A stretch of 64,000 nt of DNA from contig OZ020244.1 in assembly GCA_963971285.1 (NCBI GenBank), positions 32,054,001-32,118,000 on the forward strand. Reading direction: 5' to 3'. The DNA is from Astropecten irregularis (lineage: Eukaryota; Echinodermata; Asteroidea; Paxillosida; Astropectinidae). The translations under genes were made by a program, and so were the position numbers. The notes under the pieces were generated by a model. The model made no database searches. It was not told where the DNA came from and saw only the letters and a list, made by a program, of their open reading frames with translations. Shown here one piece after another: positions 52,084 through 63,629 of the stretch (its first letter is position 1; each line of letters starts with the position of its first letter).

Positions 52084-52323
52084 GGGGCCAATTTCATAAA
52101 ACTGTTAAGCACAAAAATTTGATAAGCATGACATTTCTGTCTTGATAAAAACAGGGTTAACAACCAAATGTCCACGTGTTGTGTATCAATTGTGATTGTT
52201 CTTTGGCTATTGTTCGCTGACCATGAATATCAAATGGAATTTTCAATGATGGTTTGTTTGATTGGGCAAGACATTTTTGTGCTTAGCAAATTCTTGTGCT
52301 TAACAGTTTTATGAAATGGCCCC
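52084..52323. mobile_element. 240-bp MITE (GGGGCCAATTTCAT family), copy 5
   Basis: Ends GGGGCCAATTTCATAAAACT and ACAGTTTTATGAAATGGCCC; best-preserved interior. Confidence 0.9.
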
Positions 52324-52526
52324 AGGTTTAACTTGAGCTGGTTATAAATGAAATATATTGCTTGGTAGATTAGCCGAATGATGGATACAGACTTCAACAT
52401 ACGGTATCATGAAATACTGCTTTGTCTTCTTTCCCCTCTGGTTTCGTAGGTTGTTGGGCCCCTTTCAGATCATCGAATCTGGATTTCGAAAGCGATCATA
52501 CCACTAGAGCAAATCTTCCGATCGGC

Positions 52527-52897
52527 TAAGGTGACCATATTTTGTTGAGATGATCCGGGGACAGTGATCCGTGTCCTGGGGGAGGGGTATAATTTTGAAA
52601 AAAAAAATTGAATCCAGATGGTGCCTACATGCAAAATGGTGGCATCTATGGACATCTTCTTGTCCAGTTGACATGAGTGGGTTACATACATGTACTTACA
52701 TGTCTTAGGCGGTTGCCTTCACATACTTCTCTGAAGAATGGATCTCTTTCAGCACAGCATTTGTGTTCAGTTTTTTTTTATTTAGGACAATTAGAATTTT
52801 CGGAGGCATTTTGTCGAATCGGGGACAATTTTTCATCGGGGACGGCACTGTCAAATCGGGGACTGTCCCCGGTAATCGGGGACGTCTGGTCACCTTA
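52527..52897. mobile_element. 371-bp MITE with TAAGGTGACCA ends
   Basis: TAAGGTGACCATATTTTG and CTGGTCACCTTA are inverse. CGGGGAC blocks repeat near the right end. A TA duplication would suit Tc1/mariner, but the class is not settled. Confidence 0.7.
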
Positions 52898-53142
52898 TTC
52901 TATCCCGACTCAATTTCGTAAACCCATTTAATAACCATCAACAAGGGTTCGTTTGACTTTAGACTTATATTTCCACATTCATTTGAGAAGGAAATGGAGT
53001 CCAATTCAATGGAAAAAACAACAACTTGTATTTTCATGTGTTTAGGTGACGGAGAAGAATCCAGAGCTGCGTCTTTATAGCCGATCTCTATTTCGAAAAG
53101 AATCTCAATTTTTTTATCCGACTCAAGACGTTTCACACTATG

Positions 53143-53386
53143 GGACGGTTTACGAAACAGAGGCTCAGGCTCCGTCTCACGGCTCCGGCTCCATTTTCAT
53201 GAATCCATTTTGACATAACGAGTATCAAAATAGAGGCTTTTGGCAACGGTTCGAAAGTAGATTCTCTAGTTTAAAAAGAAAAACAGAGCTTCAACTTCAA
53301 TGAAAAACCACAACCTATATTTTCAGCACATGGATGACAGAGCTGGAATCTGAGCCTATGCCCAAGCCTCCGTTTCGTAAACCGCC
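53143..53386. mobile_element. GGGCGTTTACGAAACGG inverted-repeat element, copy 1
   Basis: GGACGGTTTACGAAACAGAG and CTCCGTTTCGTAAACCGCC ends with GGCTCAGGCTCCG subterminal repeats. An extra TACGAAACGCCCC follows. Confidence 0.8.
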
Positions 53387-54595
53387 TACGAAACGCCCCC
53401 CGGTGGTGCCCAGAAAATGTTGGTTTCAAACTTCTGGTTGTTCAGTTTAATACGTTAGTGTGTCATTATGCCAAGCCCAATCGTTTGAAAAATATCAGAT
53501 ACCACGGTAAACCCATACCAGCCAGCCATCACGCTCCCGTACCCGGAGTGGAGACTGCCGCAGTGTTCAGCAAACACACAATCACTCCGTTTGTCGTGCT
53601 CTAGGCCATAGTTCCTGAAATGGAATAAATACAACTTGAAATGGAAAAATGTAATCAACAGTCGACAACACCAACATTCTTTTCTTCGCCACTTTCCCAA
53701 TAAATAATATTTTTTTTTAAACAATGTATAATTTTATTGGTTCAGTGCAAAGTTTTTGACGATGTATACTATACCGGTACCCTTAAATAATTGTATTCAT
53801 CGTTTTAACACTTTGAATAATGTTATCGACTGTGACAGGTGAAATAATATCATTAAAAGACTGGAAAGGGTAAATAAATTTGTAGCGGGTTCAAACATTG
53901 TCACCCACTCACGCGCACTTTAGGCAGACAGTCGCTTCAAATGGCTGAACGCATTAATATAAATTATTTTGTGTACCGACTTCACATAAAAATATTTCTT
54001 CTCGGCGAGTGAACAATGTGTTAAAAGACAGCTTGCATGATTAAACTTGAGGTTTAAAATTACCGATTTACCCGCTGCGAGCGTAGCATGACATGGTTAA
54101 TTTGCATATTCATGTGAAAATAGCACGTGCCGAAACGGGAAGGAAATTTTACGGAACATTATTATTATACACGGCGACCGAGTGTGTAAAACTGAAGTGC
54201 GATTATTGTAACAGGTTACCAGCCGAGTTCACATCACGGTGTGTGCGTGATTGTGTCCATAAACAAGACAGTCAGTCGGTCATTGTATGGTTGTTTCTAA
54301 AATACCGTAATGTCACCCTCAAAACGGTCACAGGTAGGGTTATGGAGTTGGCTATTAATCCACTCTTTGTGCTCAAAATTATTCCAGCAGCGCCCATACA
54401 TGATAAGTTACCACCGGGATGACGCTGAGATGGTCTGACTCGGAATGTGAGTTTGCGTGCCCGCTGCGTAGAGGAGTAACCATGCATTATCTGCAACAGT
54501 GATTTGGATGGCGATTTGCGAATTGTTATACTGCTGTAATCAAATGTAGACATTTTTAGCAGATATAAAGCTGCAGATTTTTATTCAAAACTAAA

Positions 54596-54767
54596 TTTAA
54601 TACAAGTAATAAACTGCTGCAAACTGCTCATCAGCCAAAATGACCTGAAATTTATAAAATGCTTAGAGTTGGGAGGGCCTGATGCGTTTCGATCCTAGCA
54701 GGATCTTTATCGAAGGCTATAAGATCCTGCTAGGATCGAAACGCGTCAGGCCCTCCCAACTCTAAGC
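54596..54767. mobile_element. CCTGACGCGTTTCGATCC-type repeat, palindromic copy
   Basis: 54661-54767 is a hairpin with about 47-bp arms (GCTTAGAGTTGGGAGGGCCT and the inverse). One arm reads GATGCG where the other reads GACGCG. Confidence 0.88.
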
Positions 54768-55482
54768 AAAACTAAATTTAAGAAGATTTTCCTTCTTTGG
54801 GTGAATAATACAGATATAGGCCTAATAACCAATAGTGAATGCTCTTCGGAAACAAGGGGTAAAAGCTACTACCTTAAACTATAGTTCAAATCTAAAATGC
54901 ATTAGGGCCTTAATCTCTTAAATACTGAAACATTTTCATCGCTGTGCGTTATTCAAAAAATAAATATTGCACGATGCATGCCTTTAAGATTTCATTTTGC
55001 TGAGCGGACAAACGGCTGTTTCATTCCAAAATATTATGTCCGGATAAACTCGAGGTTATAGGAAAGAAAAATTATCTGAGCGCATTTTAATTAATATTAT
55101 TCACGAAACAGCCAACGATTAAACAATCTCTTGACAGCGATTTTAAAGACACCTGCCGTCGCTGTAATAGCCCGCAGACAGGAAACTACTGCTTCACGAA
55201 CGGACGGACATAGGTAATTTTTTCTTCAGTGGCAGGCGGCTGTTTCATGACTGTCCTATTATTCGAGTGCGAAAAAGTCCGGAGCAATTTTCGCCACTCC
55301 CGTTCGAATGCTTTGCTGGTCGGCCCCCAATCCATGAGTATCTGTGCCGTATATGTCAGGGCAGTTCATGTGATGTTTCCAATCGACACTGGTTTTATTC
55401 TTGTCGTGAGTGAAAATGTTAATATATTTTGAGTTCGAGACCCGAATGCTTATTCAAATTTAGATGTCTAACACACTTTTGT

Positions 55483-55690
55483 ATATGAGTGGTTTCATGG
55501 TTTCTGACTGCCAAACGAACAAAGATAATGGGGACACCACCAACATAGGGCTGGTCAGCTCAGTTGGTATAAGAGCGCCGGTACGGTATTCAGGAGGCCG
55601 CTGATTCGAATCCCGCACCGAATTAATGTACTTGTTCACTTTTCAATGACTTAAAACTAACCATTCAGTTTCCCTTGTGGTTATTTTGAT
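55483..55690 (+). mobile_element. tRNA-derived SINE
   Basis: GTGGTTTCATGGTTTCTGAC, then a tRNA-like head with an extra TA in the A box, then CCCTTGTGGTTATTTTGATG. Confidence 0.75.
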
Positions 55691-55892
55691 GACACCTTGG
55701 TTAACATAAGAAACAGAACTGTATCCTATGGGGAGAGTTCAGGATAATATCGTCCTCTTTCGGATTGATGTATTGTAGAACGTAAGTCTATATATAGTTG
55801 GCAGTCGCAAACACACTGCTGAAAAAATGGAATTCAATTTCAAATTGTGACCGGATTCTAAGATCGACCAACTTTCTTTCTAATTTTATAAT

Positions 55893-56078
55893 CATCAAAT
55901 AACCACAAGGGAAACTGACTGCATTTTGAAGTCATTGAAAAGTGAACAAATTGACTGGAGCGGGATTCGAACCGGCGACCTCCTGAATACCGTACATGTG
56001 CTCTACCAACTGAGCCATCCAGCCCTATATACGTTGGTGGTGACCTTTGAATTCGTTTGGCAGTCAGAAGCCATTTTC
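55893..56078 (-). mobile_element. tRNA-derived SINE, minus strand
   Basis: Inverse of the family consensus: GATTCGAACCGGCGACCTCC and ACCAACTGAGCCATCCAGCC. It forms an inverted pair with the copy at 55483. Confidence 0.78.
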
Positions 56079-56467
56079 TTTGTTCACTTTTCAATGACTT
56101 TCTAATTTTGTGAAGTCTCTGATTGAATGTGTTATTGTTTTTCGTGCATGGCATGGATAACCAGTGAAGCTATAGAAAGCTAGGAAAAGAAGTTAATTAA
56201 AGGCAGTTTTAAAACATCAGAGAGTTTCCAATCGACAGTAACTCAAATATTGACCGGTTGGGTCATACCTCACAAAACATAATGTACAAGAATGAGGCGA
56301 CACGATCTTTCACAAATTTCAACACATTCCCGTGTGCTGCATGCATGTGTCAACATATACATTATTATTGTATTATTACGGGAAATCCTCAGGCAGACCA
56401 AATATTTTAGATGGGAGTGTTATTGATGTCAACAGTATCCGACAATTTGCATTATTTTTGAAAAGAG

Positions 56468-56574
56468 GACAAAGGGCTGGATAGCTCAGTTGGTATCGTC
56501 GGTAAGGTATTCCGCGGGTCACTGGTTCAAATCCCGCTCCAGTCAATGTTTCTTTGTTCATTTTTCATTGACTA
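56468..56574 (+). mobile_element. tRNA-derived SINE fragment
   Basis: GGGCTGGATAGCTCAGTTGG and GGTTCAAATCCCGCTCCAGT. Truncated at its 5' leader. Confidence 0.7.
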
Positions 56575-57289
56575 AACAAAAAAAAGATCGCCTGCGTATC
56601 TCATCTCCACAGTCGAAATTAAGAATAAAGAAGTAAGCTCAATCTTAATTAGTGAATCTATAACAAAACAATTGCTCATAGTTAATAATAATGATAATAT
56701 TCGTGTTAGGCAAAATTCTGCCATGCAAGTACTAGTCACAACAGTATAATCGCTTTTAAGTGGAATTATTTTTTGGGCGGGTAAAGTACAAGTATAAGTA
56801 AATCTTGTTGGTGTTTAGTATTTTAATCTTCCCCCTGACATTGACAACAGTATAATGCCCTATGAAATTTTAATAATTCACTTCACATCACCATTTGTAA
56901 CGTCTTGGTGTCAAATAATCATGATGAATAATCAATTAACTTAACCATCTATTAAAAAGTATTAGAATTGTTTTCAAAAAGTATAGGAATTGTTATCAAA
57001 AAGTATTATAATTGTTAGAGTTCTGTCATTATCATGCAAGAACAGTCGTGAATATGAATGTGCATCCTACATACACCCTCAAAATGGCCCCATGAATGTT
57101 TTAGTTGTAGGAAACTGCTAACGCTGTATAACAGTGAAGAAGTATTGGTTGTTCCTTTATCATCAATAACGACAATTTCAACGGGACCTAATCCGTATCA
57201 CTCCCACATCTTTTGATGACACAAGATGCATGCTCAAAAACCGTTCATAATACATGCAGTTCCTGACAAAATACACAATCATTACAGAC

Positions 57290-57522
57290 TATGGGCGTTT
57301 ACGAAACGGTGGCTTGTAGGCTCAGGCTCAGGCTCCAGCTCTGACATGCTGAAAATATAGGTTGTGGTTTTTCATTGAAGCTGAAACTCTGATTTCCTTT
57401 TCAAACCAGAAAATCTACTTCCGAACTGCAGCCAACAGCCTCTTTTTTGATACCACGGTTATTTCAGAATGGATTCACGAAATGGAGCCGGAGCCTGAGC
57501 CTCCGTTTCGTAAACGCCCATA
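57290..57522. mobile_element. GGGCGTTTACGAAACGG inverted-repeat element, copy 2
   Basis: TATGGGCGTTTACGAAACGG and CCGTTTCGTAAACGCCCATA are perfectly inverse 20-bp ends. Shares the AGGTTGTGGTTTTTCATTGA block with the inverse of copy 1. Confidence 0.9.
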
Positions 57523-58836
57523 ATTATTCCATGTGAAGCTTAGTAATGCTTCTTGGTAGAAAACAATTTATCAAGATTCTATAATGTCTGGTTTGCATTG
57601 AAAAGTGGGATCTTGTTTGCGACCGACCGTGGCTCATGAAACAGCAGTCACGTTTTCCTTTTCATTGTCAACGATTCAGATCTTAGTGTTTAAGCTGAGA
57701 TGTTTTTCCTTAGGGCGGCGTTGCACTTGGCTAGTCAGGTCTAATATGACCATTTATGACTTGTCCAGGATTGTAACGGGGGTATTTAATGAAAATTTAT
57801 AGATTGGCCCAATATTAATGCGAAAGGGAATTGACTTGGACAACTCTCGTGACTTTAAATGCATGAAGTGTGAGTACGGCAGATTGAACTCTTCTTCCTG
57901 ATCGGCTCACTGAAAATAATGGCATGGTGGAGACGTCTAGAGGGCGCTTTCACAATTTTTTTCTCGAGGAGAGGTTCTGTAGGGCGTGTCATGCTAAATA
58001 AATTAACGTCCATTGACCTGATAGTGTAAAAAATAAATGAAAGGAAAACAAATAAAGATTGTACTTCAGTTCTTGTGACAGTACTGAAAATTTTGTCTAG
58101 CCCCCTCCCCCAAAAAAAATATGAAATTGAAAAACAAATGCAGGAAATATTGCATATTTTCAGTCATTACGCGCCAAGTTACTTGAAAAACGCGCTGTGT
58201 TTGGCTATCGGTTGCTTTTCTACAGCTGAAAACAGCAGAAGCGAATGTTAGAAGATGACGTCACATGCGAAGGCTCTAGGACCCCCCCCCCCCCCCAAAA
58301 GGGGGTCTTATACGGTACCCCCCAAAAAAATATTGGCTCTAGAACCGCGCTGCGGGCGGGGACACCGCAGTAATGACGGGTATATCGTGCCGTCGGATCG
58401 GTCTATAATAGGCCTAATAGCTATTTTGTTCAAATCCGCGTCTCACCGTCAGTTTTCACTTCTTTCCACTTCCAAGGTCAGAGAAGGTGGATATATAGAG
58501 TGGATATTAAATTCTCTTAGTTTCAAAAGTTGAAACAATTCCAACGGCCTTTGACAAGTTGCCATTTTTTCAAAATTATACATGTATTAATTCCATGCCC
58601 CAAATCCCCGAAAAATCACATTAATTGAATTAATATAGCGAATGAGGGGTATATAGGCTTATGCAAATTACGTTTGGCGCATCAGCAGGTTTGGCATTAC
58701 GTTTAGTGCGGTTTTAAGTATGCGGGGGTTCAAGATCACTGCACACAGTGACTCTATGAGACCCAACCTCGGCTTAGGATAGTACATTTAAAAAAAAAAA
58801 CAAGTTTTTTTTAAAATAAAATTTATTCACCAAAAA

Positions 58837-59076
58837 CAGGAGCGGATCCAGGATTTTCCAAAAGGGGGAGTGGAAATTAAATAAAATGCGCCAATTCAAT
58901 ATTGACGGATGCATTGCATGGCGATCGAAACTAGCTAATTTTGTCCCCCCCCCCTTTTTTTTTCTTCGCTTTTTGAGCCTTTCTTCCTCCCTATAGGCCT
59001 ATATTGCTTTTTCCTCTTTCTTTCTCCCCCTTTTTTTGTTTGTTGGAAGAAAGGGGGGCCACTGGATCCGCCCCTG
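58837..59076. mobile_element. 240-bp hAT-like MITE (CAGGGGCGGATCCA ends)
   Basis: CAGGAGCGGATCCAGGATTT and ACTGGATCCGCCCCTG are inverse. Flanks are A-rich, so the target duplication is unclear. Confidence 0.75.
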
Positions 59077-59084
59077 AAAAAAGG

Positions 59085-60119
59085 GTTTTGGAGCTAGTTT
59101 TTGAAAGTCACATCTTGTTTTGAACGAGAAAATGGAGGGTTTTTATAAAGCCAAAAACCCACTTCCAGAATGTTCAATTTCTTTTTCTTCCTTTTTTATC
59201 GATGCCGGGAACGAAGCCTGGGCCTGAGCTTGGATCGGAAGCCGAGATTTGACGAAGGCCTAAATCATTCCCCCCAGGGCCAACTTCGATGACGTATTTC
59301 AAGAGGGACATCATTATCTGATCGCATATTGGTATCAGTGTTTACACATCTTCTTCAATACCATTTTTTTCCCCGGCGTCATCTCGGCTGTTGCTTTCTG
59401 TCCCTAAATCATCAGCAAGAAAACAAGACAAATTGAGTGCATCACTCGATCGTCTACACTGTTGATACCTGTAACGAGTCAAGGAAGGGCCCAGGCGGGG
59501 ATATGCCTGTGCCGTGTGAGTAGGCCTACCGCTAGTTTTGGACCGCTCATCATGGTGGGCCAATCAATACGCGTAGAGGAAGGAAACAGGTCTGCACGAT
59601 TATCATGGAGGAAAAATTGTATATACAGTATGTTCTTTTCTCCACCATAATCTCAGAGCGGAATTGATGCAAGCGTGTAGCAATGATCTATATTTCTACC
59701 TCCAAGACGGATGTTTGTGAAAACAGACAGCAGTGCCAGAGAAAACCGAGAACTTAGGATAGACCCCAGCATTTCAGGAAATAAAATCTCCCATACAGTT
59801 ACAGCATAGCATGGAGCTAATAAAAAAACACACACAAAACAGAGTGCGACCGCATTAATTTAAGTTCATCCACATGTCTATTTTTGTTTGTTTACATTTT
59901 TCCTTTGTGTCGAATAATATTGTAGATAATTGGCCGTTTTTTATATATCTATGGTTGAGTTAACATACATTTTAATAAGATTATCATAGGAAGTTATAAT
60001 CCTTGCTCAGATCCTGATATGATATGAGTGACTAGTCTCCTCGTAACCACTGTCCAATGAGTGGTCAACACGTGTGTACTGTATGACGCAGTGACACTGA
60101 CTAGTAGGAACCCTGTTAT
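59085..60119. other. Intergenic DNA between Poxn and PNPLA8, nothing recognised
   Basis: Mixed composition, no repeat family or reading frame with support. Could hold regulatory DNA for either divergent gene. Confidence 0.35.
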
Positions 60120-60352
60120 GGGGTCAATTTCATAAAACTGTTAAGCACACAAATTTGCTAAGCATGACATTTCTGTCTTAATAATAAAAACAGGGTTAAC
60201 AACCAAATAGTACTTGTGATTGTTCTTTGGCTGTTGTTCGATGACCATGAATAAGAAATGAAATTTTCAATGGTGGTTTAGTTGTTTTGATTGGGCGAGA
60301 CATTTTGTGCTAAGCAAATTTGTGTGCTTAACAGTTTTATGAAATTGGCCCC
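60120..60352. mobile_element. 240-bp MITE (GGGGCCAATTTCAT family), copy 6
   Basis: Ends GGGGTCAATTTCATAAAACT and AGTTTTATGAAATTGGCCCC, with a small deletion around the TGTTGTGTATC block. Confidence 0.88.
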
Positions 60353-61054
60353 GGCTTTCATCCATGCCGTGTATGTACCCTGTTCAGAAATATACAAAAC
60401 TTGATATGTCTTATGTTATGTAATAGTGGAAGCGTAACAATCTGGGCACGGCCTCATTGTCCAATCAGAGACCTATCTTTTTGTAGCTCTAATCCGACTG
60501 GTCAAGAGACTACTCGACTAATTTGGTCAAAGGTTATATCTGACCAATCAGCGCTCAGAATGAGGGACTCGCCTATCGGATGATGATGACATGATGTAAA
60601 TAAATAAATATCACAACAAAAACAAGTCATCGTATGTACGCAATAACGTAAACAACCTTTATCGTAAACTGGTATAAACTCTGCCTCTAGCACGAGCACT
60701 GCAGAGGGGAAAAAGATAACGACAGCACAACGGCTTGTTACGTCGAATATTACGAAGGTATGATGGTATGTTCGTGAGGAATTCCTCCATCTGATGATTT
60801 GGAAAGGAAGGAATTGCATTTGTTTGTCCGGAAACTGGACAAATTGTGGTGGTGTAGGAGGGGCTCCAAGTTGGACATCATCCTCAACGCTGTTGTCATC
60901 TCCTATAGGCTAGGCCAGTAATAATGCTTGGATTGATTTCATTCTTATTTCATGATTTGAAGAATAGCCGTAAAAGTGCACATGTAATTGAGGATAAACG
61001 TAGACCTACTGAATTGAACTCATCAGCTCATATAACTTGCATAAAAAGGTAGCC

Positions 61055-61156
61055 TAGTCCGAGTAACTTGGACCCTAAAAATCGCCTTTTTTAGTAGGCC
61101 AGACCATGTCCAAATGTTAAAAAAGGCGATTTTTAGGGTCCAAGTTACTCGGACTA
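61055..61156. repeat. Perfect-arm palindrome upstream of PNPLA8
   Basis: TAGTCCGAGTAACTTGGACC ... and its exact inverse; arms of about 38 bp around a 26-bp loop, about 510 bp before the PNPLA8 start codon. Confidence 0.95.
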
Positions 61157-61187
61157 ATAAAAAGAGGGGTTGTAACGTCTGAACGTT

Positions 61188-61274
61188 AGACCCGTAAACA
61201 GGGCCCAGAAAGTTATATATTGCTACGCACAAGATCCGAGTGTAGCGATGTATCTGGGCCCTGTTTACAGGTCT
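61188..61274. repeat. Second inverted repeat upstream of PNPLA8
   Basis: AGACCCGTAAACAGGGCCCAG and CTGGGCCCTGTTTACAGGTCT are inverse with one mismatch, 31 bp after the previous palindrome. Confidence 0.9.
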
Positions 61275-61533
61275 AGGGCAGTTGCCAAGTTCAGGACCCT
61301 CCTTTGTTTTTATCATGCTCAGCTCAGCATGCCCAATGGAACGTATTCTCAAATCAAAGGCATTCTGACATGTGAACACAGGGGTCTCCAGAACTTTATT
61401 ATCATCCTAAATAAGGACATCTTGGTAACGTAAGTCATGTCATCTGCCTTATTTCATAATTTTACTTTTGTTCAATATTGAATCAAAATCCCAAAGTAAC
61501 GTTGTATTTCATTAATTTTCTTTTGTTGTGCAG

Positions 61534-61664
61534 ATATGGATGTGTGTTAACTTGAAAGGACAGCTGCTGTTTGCAACCAAAAGCAGATCAAGTTTGACAG
61601 TTTGAAATCAAGTTCTCTTCTATATTATGTAGATTTCTGATAGTGTTTTCAAAGTTTACAAGAC
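61534..61664 (+). other. PNPLA8: Probable 5' UTR of the PNPLA8 first coding exon
   Basis: A pyrimidine-rich TTTTGTTGTGCAG acceptor ends at 61533, 131 bp before the ATG. An in-frame TAG lies just upstream of the ATG, so translation should begin at 61665. The upstream non-coding exon was not located. Confidence 0.5.
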
Positions 61665-62897
61665 ATGTCAAAACGTTGCAAGGCGGTAGCCCTTGTGGCC
61701 CACAAATCGCTCCATGGATGTGGCATTGTCTGCTGGTGCAATCAGTCTAGCAAACCAGGTACCACGTGCAGCTCCCTGAGCTGCCTCAACGTCCGACTCT
61801 GCAACACAAAAGCCCACCCGAAGAGCGGTCCGACAGACAAGGATGTCAAGCTGAAAGAGCAGACCATTCTGCAAGAAAGACTGAAGACCCTGAGGGCATC
61901 TGTAACCACTGCTGGAACTCGAGTCCAAGACAGCATCCACAGCTCCAGGGAGAAGTTCCTCAGCAGCTTCTACTCGCTGCAGACGCCTGAAAATGGAGAG
62001 ACAAAATCGGGCGACGTTAAGAGTGACAGACGGCTCAGTGAACAGGTTGAAACAAAAACAATTCAGGACTATGATCTCGGCCCAGCGTCTGTAGATGAAC
62101 ACCAAGATTCAGAGAAGTCATCCGAGCACAGTGCATCATGTGATGATAAACAACCAAACAGCATTCACAAAGAGTCGTCTGCAGAGACCGATGCTTCTGC
62201 CACTCGTCCAACCGAAGGCAGCAGCTTGAAATACGCTCAGACAGATTTCTGGATCAACATCCCATCTTTCCAGGACAGAATCAACAGACTCAAAGCCCCG
62301 TTCTGGAAGACAAGTGCTCCCAGTTCTGCATCTGTAGCAGACACCAAGACTTCCCAAGGAGAGCCTGCAAGCACTGATCAATTCAGCAGTTCAGGCCGGA
62401 GAGCTCTGTGGCACGACGTCCAGCACAGGCATATAAAATCCCCAGACGCAGATTCTTTGAAGCCTGAAAGCTACAACGTCACTGCCGATTCTGAGCCTCT
62501 CACTGATCCACAGTCACAAGAGGTTAAAAATGAAACCATAGTACCTTCCCACAAGAATGGCATCATTAATATCCCAAACGCTGACGTCAAGGAGTCAACT
62601 GCCACACAGCGTGTCATCCAATCTCTCCCCAGTCTCAAGACAGCTGAAGAGGGCATGGTAAAAGTCACAGAGGCCAAATCCATGAAAGTACCCGACGACT
62701 TTGACGCATTTGACTTGAAGGCTAGCCCCATCTTGTCCATGAACATGGCACTGCTGGATGAATCCAGAGGGAGGACAGGCGAGATTGCCAGGCAGGTATC
62801 CCCAGTCAAGGAGACGGTGAAAGAGGCCAAGATGAGGAAAGAAAAGGTCTTGGAAGAAGAAGCGACCGTCAAGAAACCAAGGAAACAGATGAGACCT
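61665..62897 (+). CDS. PNPLA8: PNPLA8 first coding exon (411 codons)
   Basis: A single open frame with a strong coding bias relative to flanks. It begins MSKRCKAVALVAHK and ends KKPRKQMRP at a GTAAGA donor. Reading on through the donor reaches a stop 16 codons later, which is the expected intron read-through. Confidence 0.85.
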
Positions 62898-63629
62898 GTA
62901 AGATTTAGACGTGTCTTGAAATTGATTTTGACAGTTAGCTTAAGATAACCCTTTTAGAACATAAACTTAGCATGGTGGTTTTATTGATAATCTGCCCTCA
63001 GCCCTGACACACAGAAAGACTCGAGTCACCCCTACAAGCAAAATTCCAAGGAAAAGTAGCTTTCTGTGCTGCATACAATTGCCAGAAATATCCTAAGGTA
63101 AACTTGCCCCAAGTGCAGAGCTCTAGAACCTCAAACTCTTCCAGCTCCTCATATTAATCACATTTAAGGCGTCATGTCACATTTTGTAAATTTAAACAAC
63201 TTATATGAAAGACACATGCTGTCACCCATCTAGTTCTTTCAGATCTCTTATATGAAGCACAGTGGGAGATTTTGGAGAACTGGTCTTCTAGTCAACAGCA
63301 CGCATGCACTCGCAAAACAACGTGTGCATGCAATTGTGTGCGCGTGCGCTGTTAACTTGAAGACCAGTTTTCCAAAGTCTTCCATTGACCTACCCGGTAA
63401 GCTATGCCGAGTTTTCTGTTCCATTGGTTCACATAAAAGTTATTCCACTTTTGTGATTTTCTTTTCTTCTGATACATAGGTGATATCCAAAAGTTGCATT
63501 GATGATCGGACAAAGAACCTAGCTATTGGAATTTGCAATGCCACCAGTAACTCCATGAGGCTGCTCAAGCTAGAGAGACTAGCCGCTCACTTGATGCAGT
63601 ATCCAGAGTCAAGAGACGTGGCCGTGAAG
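61665..63629 (+). CDS. PNPLA8: PNPLA8 (calcium-independent phospholipase A2 gamma), 5' part, truncated by the window edge
   Basis: Exons 61665-62897 (411 codons, GTAAGA donor) and 63480-63629 (50 codons, CATAG acceptor, GTAAGT donor), both phase 0. The second exon, with DDRTKNLA...RLLKLERLAAHLMQYPESR and VAVK, aligns by eye with the segment just before the patatin lipase domain in vertebrate PNPLA8. The long first exon is Ser/Lys/Glu-rich and poorly conserved, with a basic, hydroxylated N-terminus compatible with mitochondrial import. It also has two short aromatic-bearing segments (DFWINIPSFQDRINRLKAPFW) that may be functional. The family hydrolyses phospholipid acyl chains in mitochondria and peroxisomes. 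The catalytic GxSxG and DGG motifs lie beyond the right edge, so activity cannot be judged. Confidence 0.85.
63264..63382. mobile_element. GGGAGAC inverted-repeat element, copy 2
   Basis: GGGAGATTTTGGAGAACTGG and CCAGTTTTCCAAAGTCTTCC. Diverged from 15729-15846 by scattered changes. Ends 97 bp before PNPLA8 exon 2. Confidence 0.82.
63480..63629 (+). CDS. PNPLA8: PNPLA8 second coding exon
   Basis: 50 codons in phase 0. It is a conserved helical segment (VISKSCIDDRTKNL through ESRDVAVK) that identifies the gene. The donor GTAAGT at 63630 sends the transcript beyond the window. Confidence 0.87.

Noticed and set aside
61668..62872. Minus-strand frames opposite the PNPLA8 exon
   Set aside because: Antisense shadows of a long coding exon without independent motifs.
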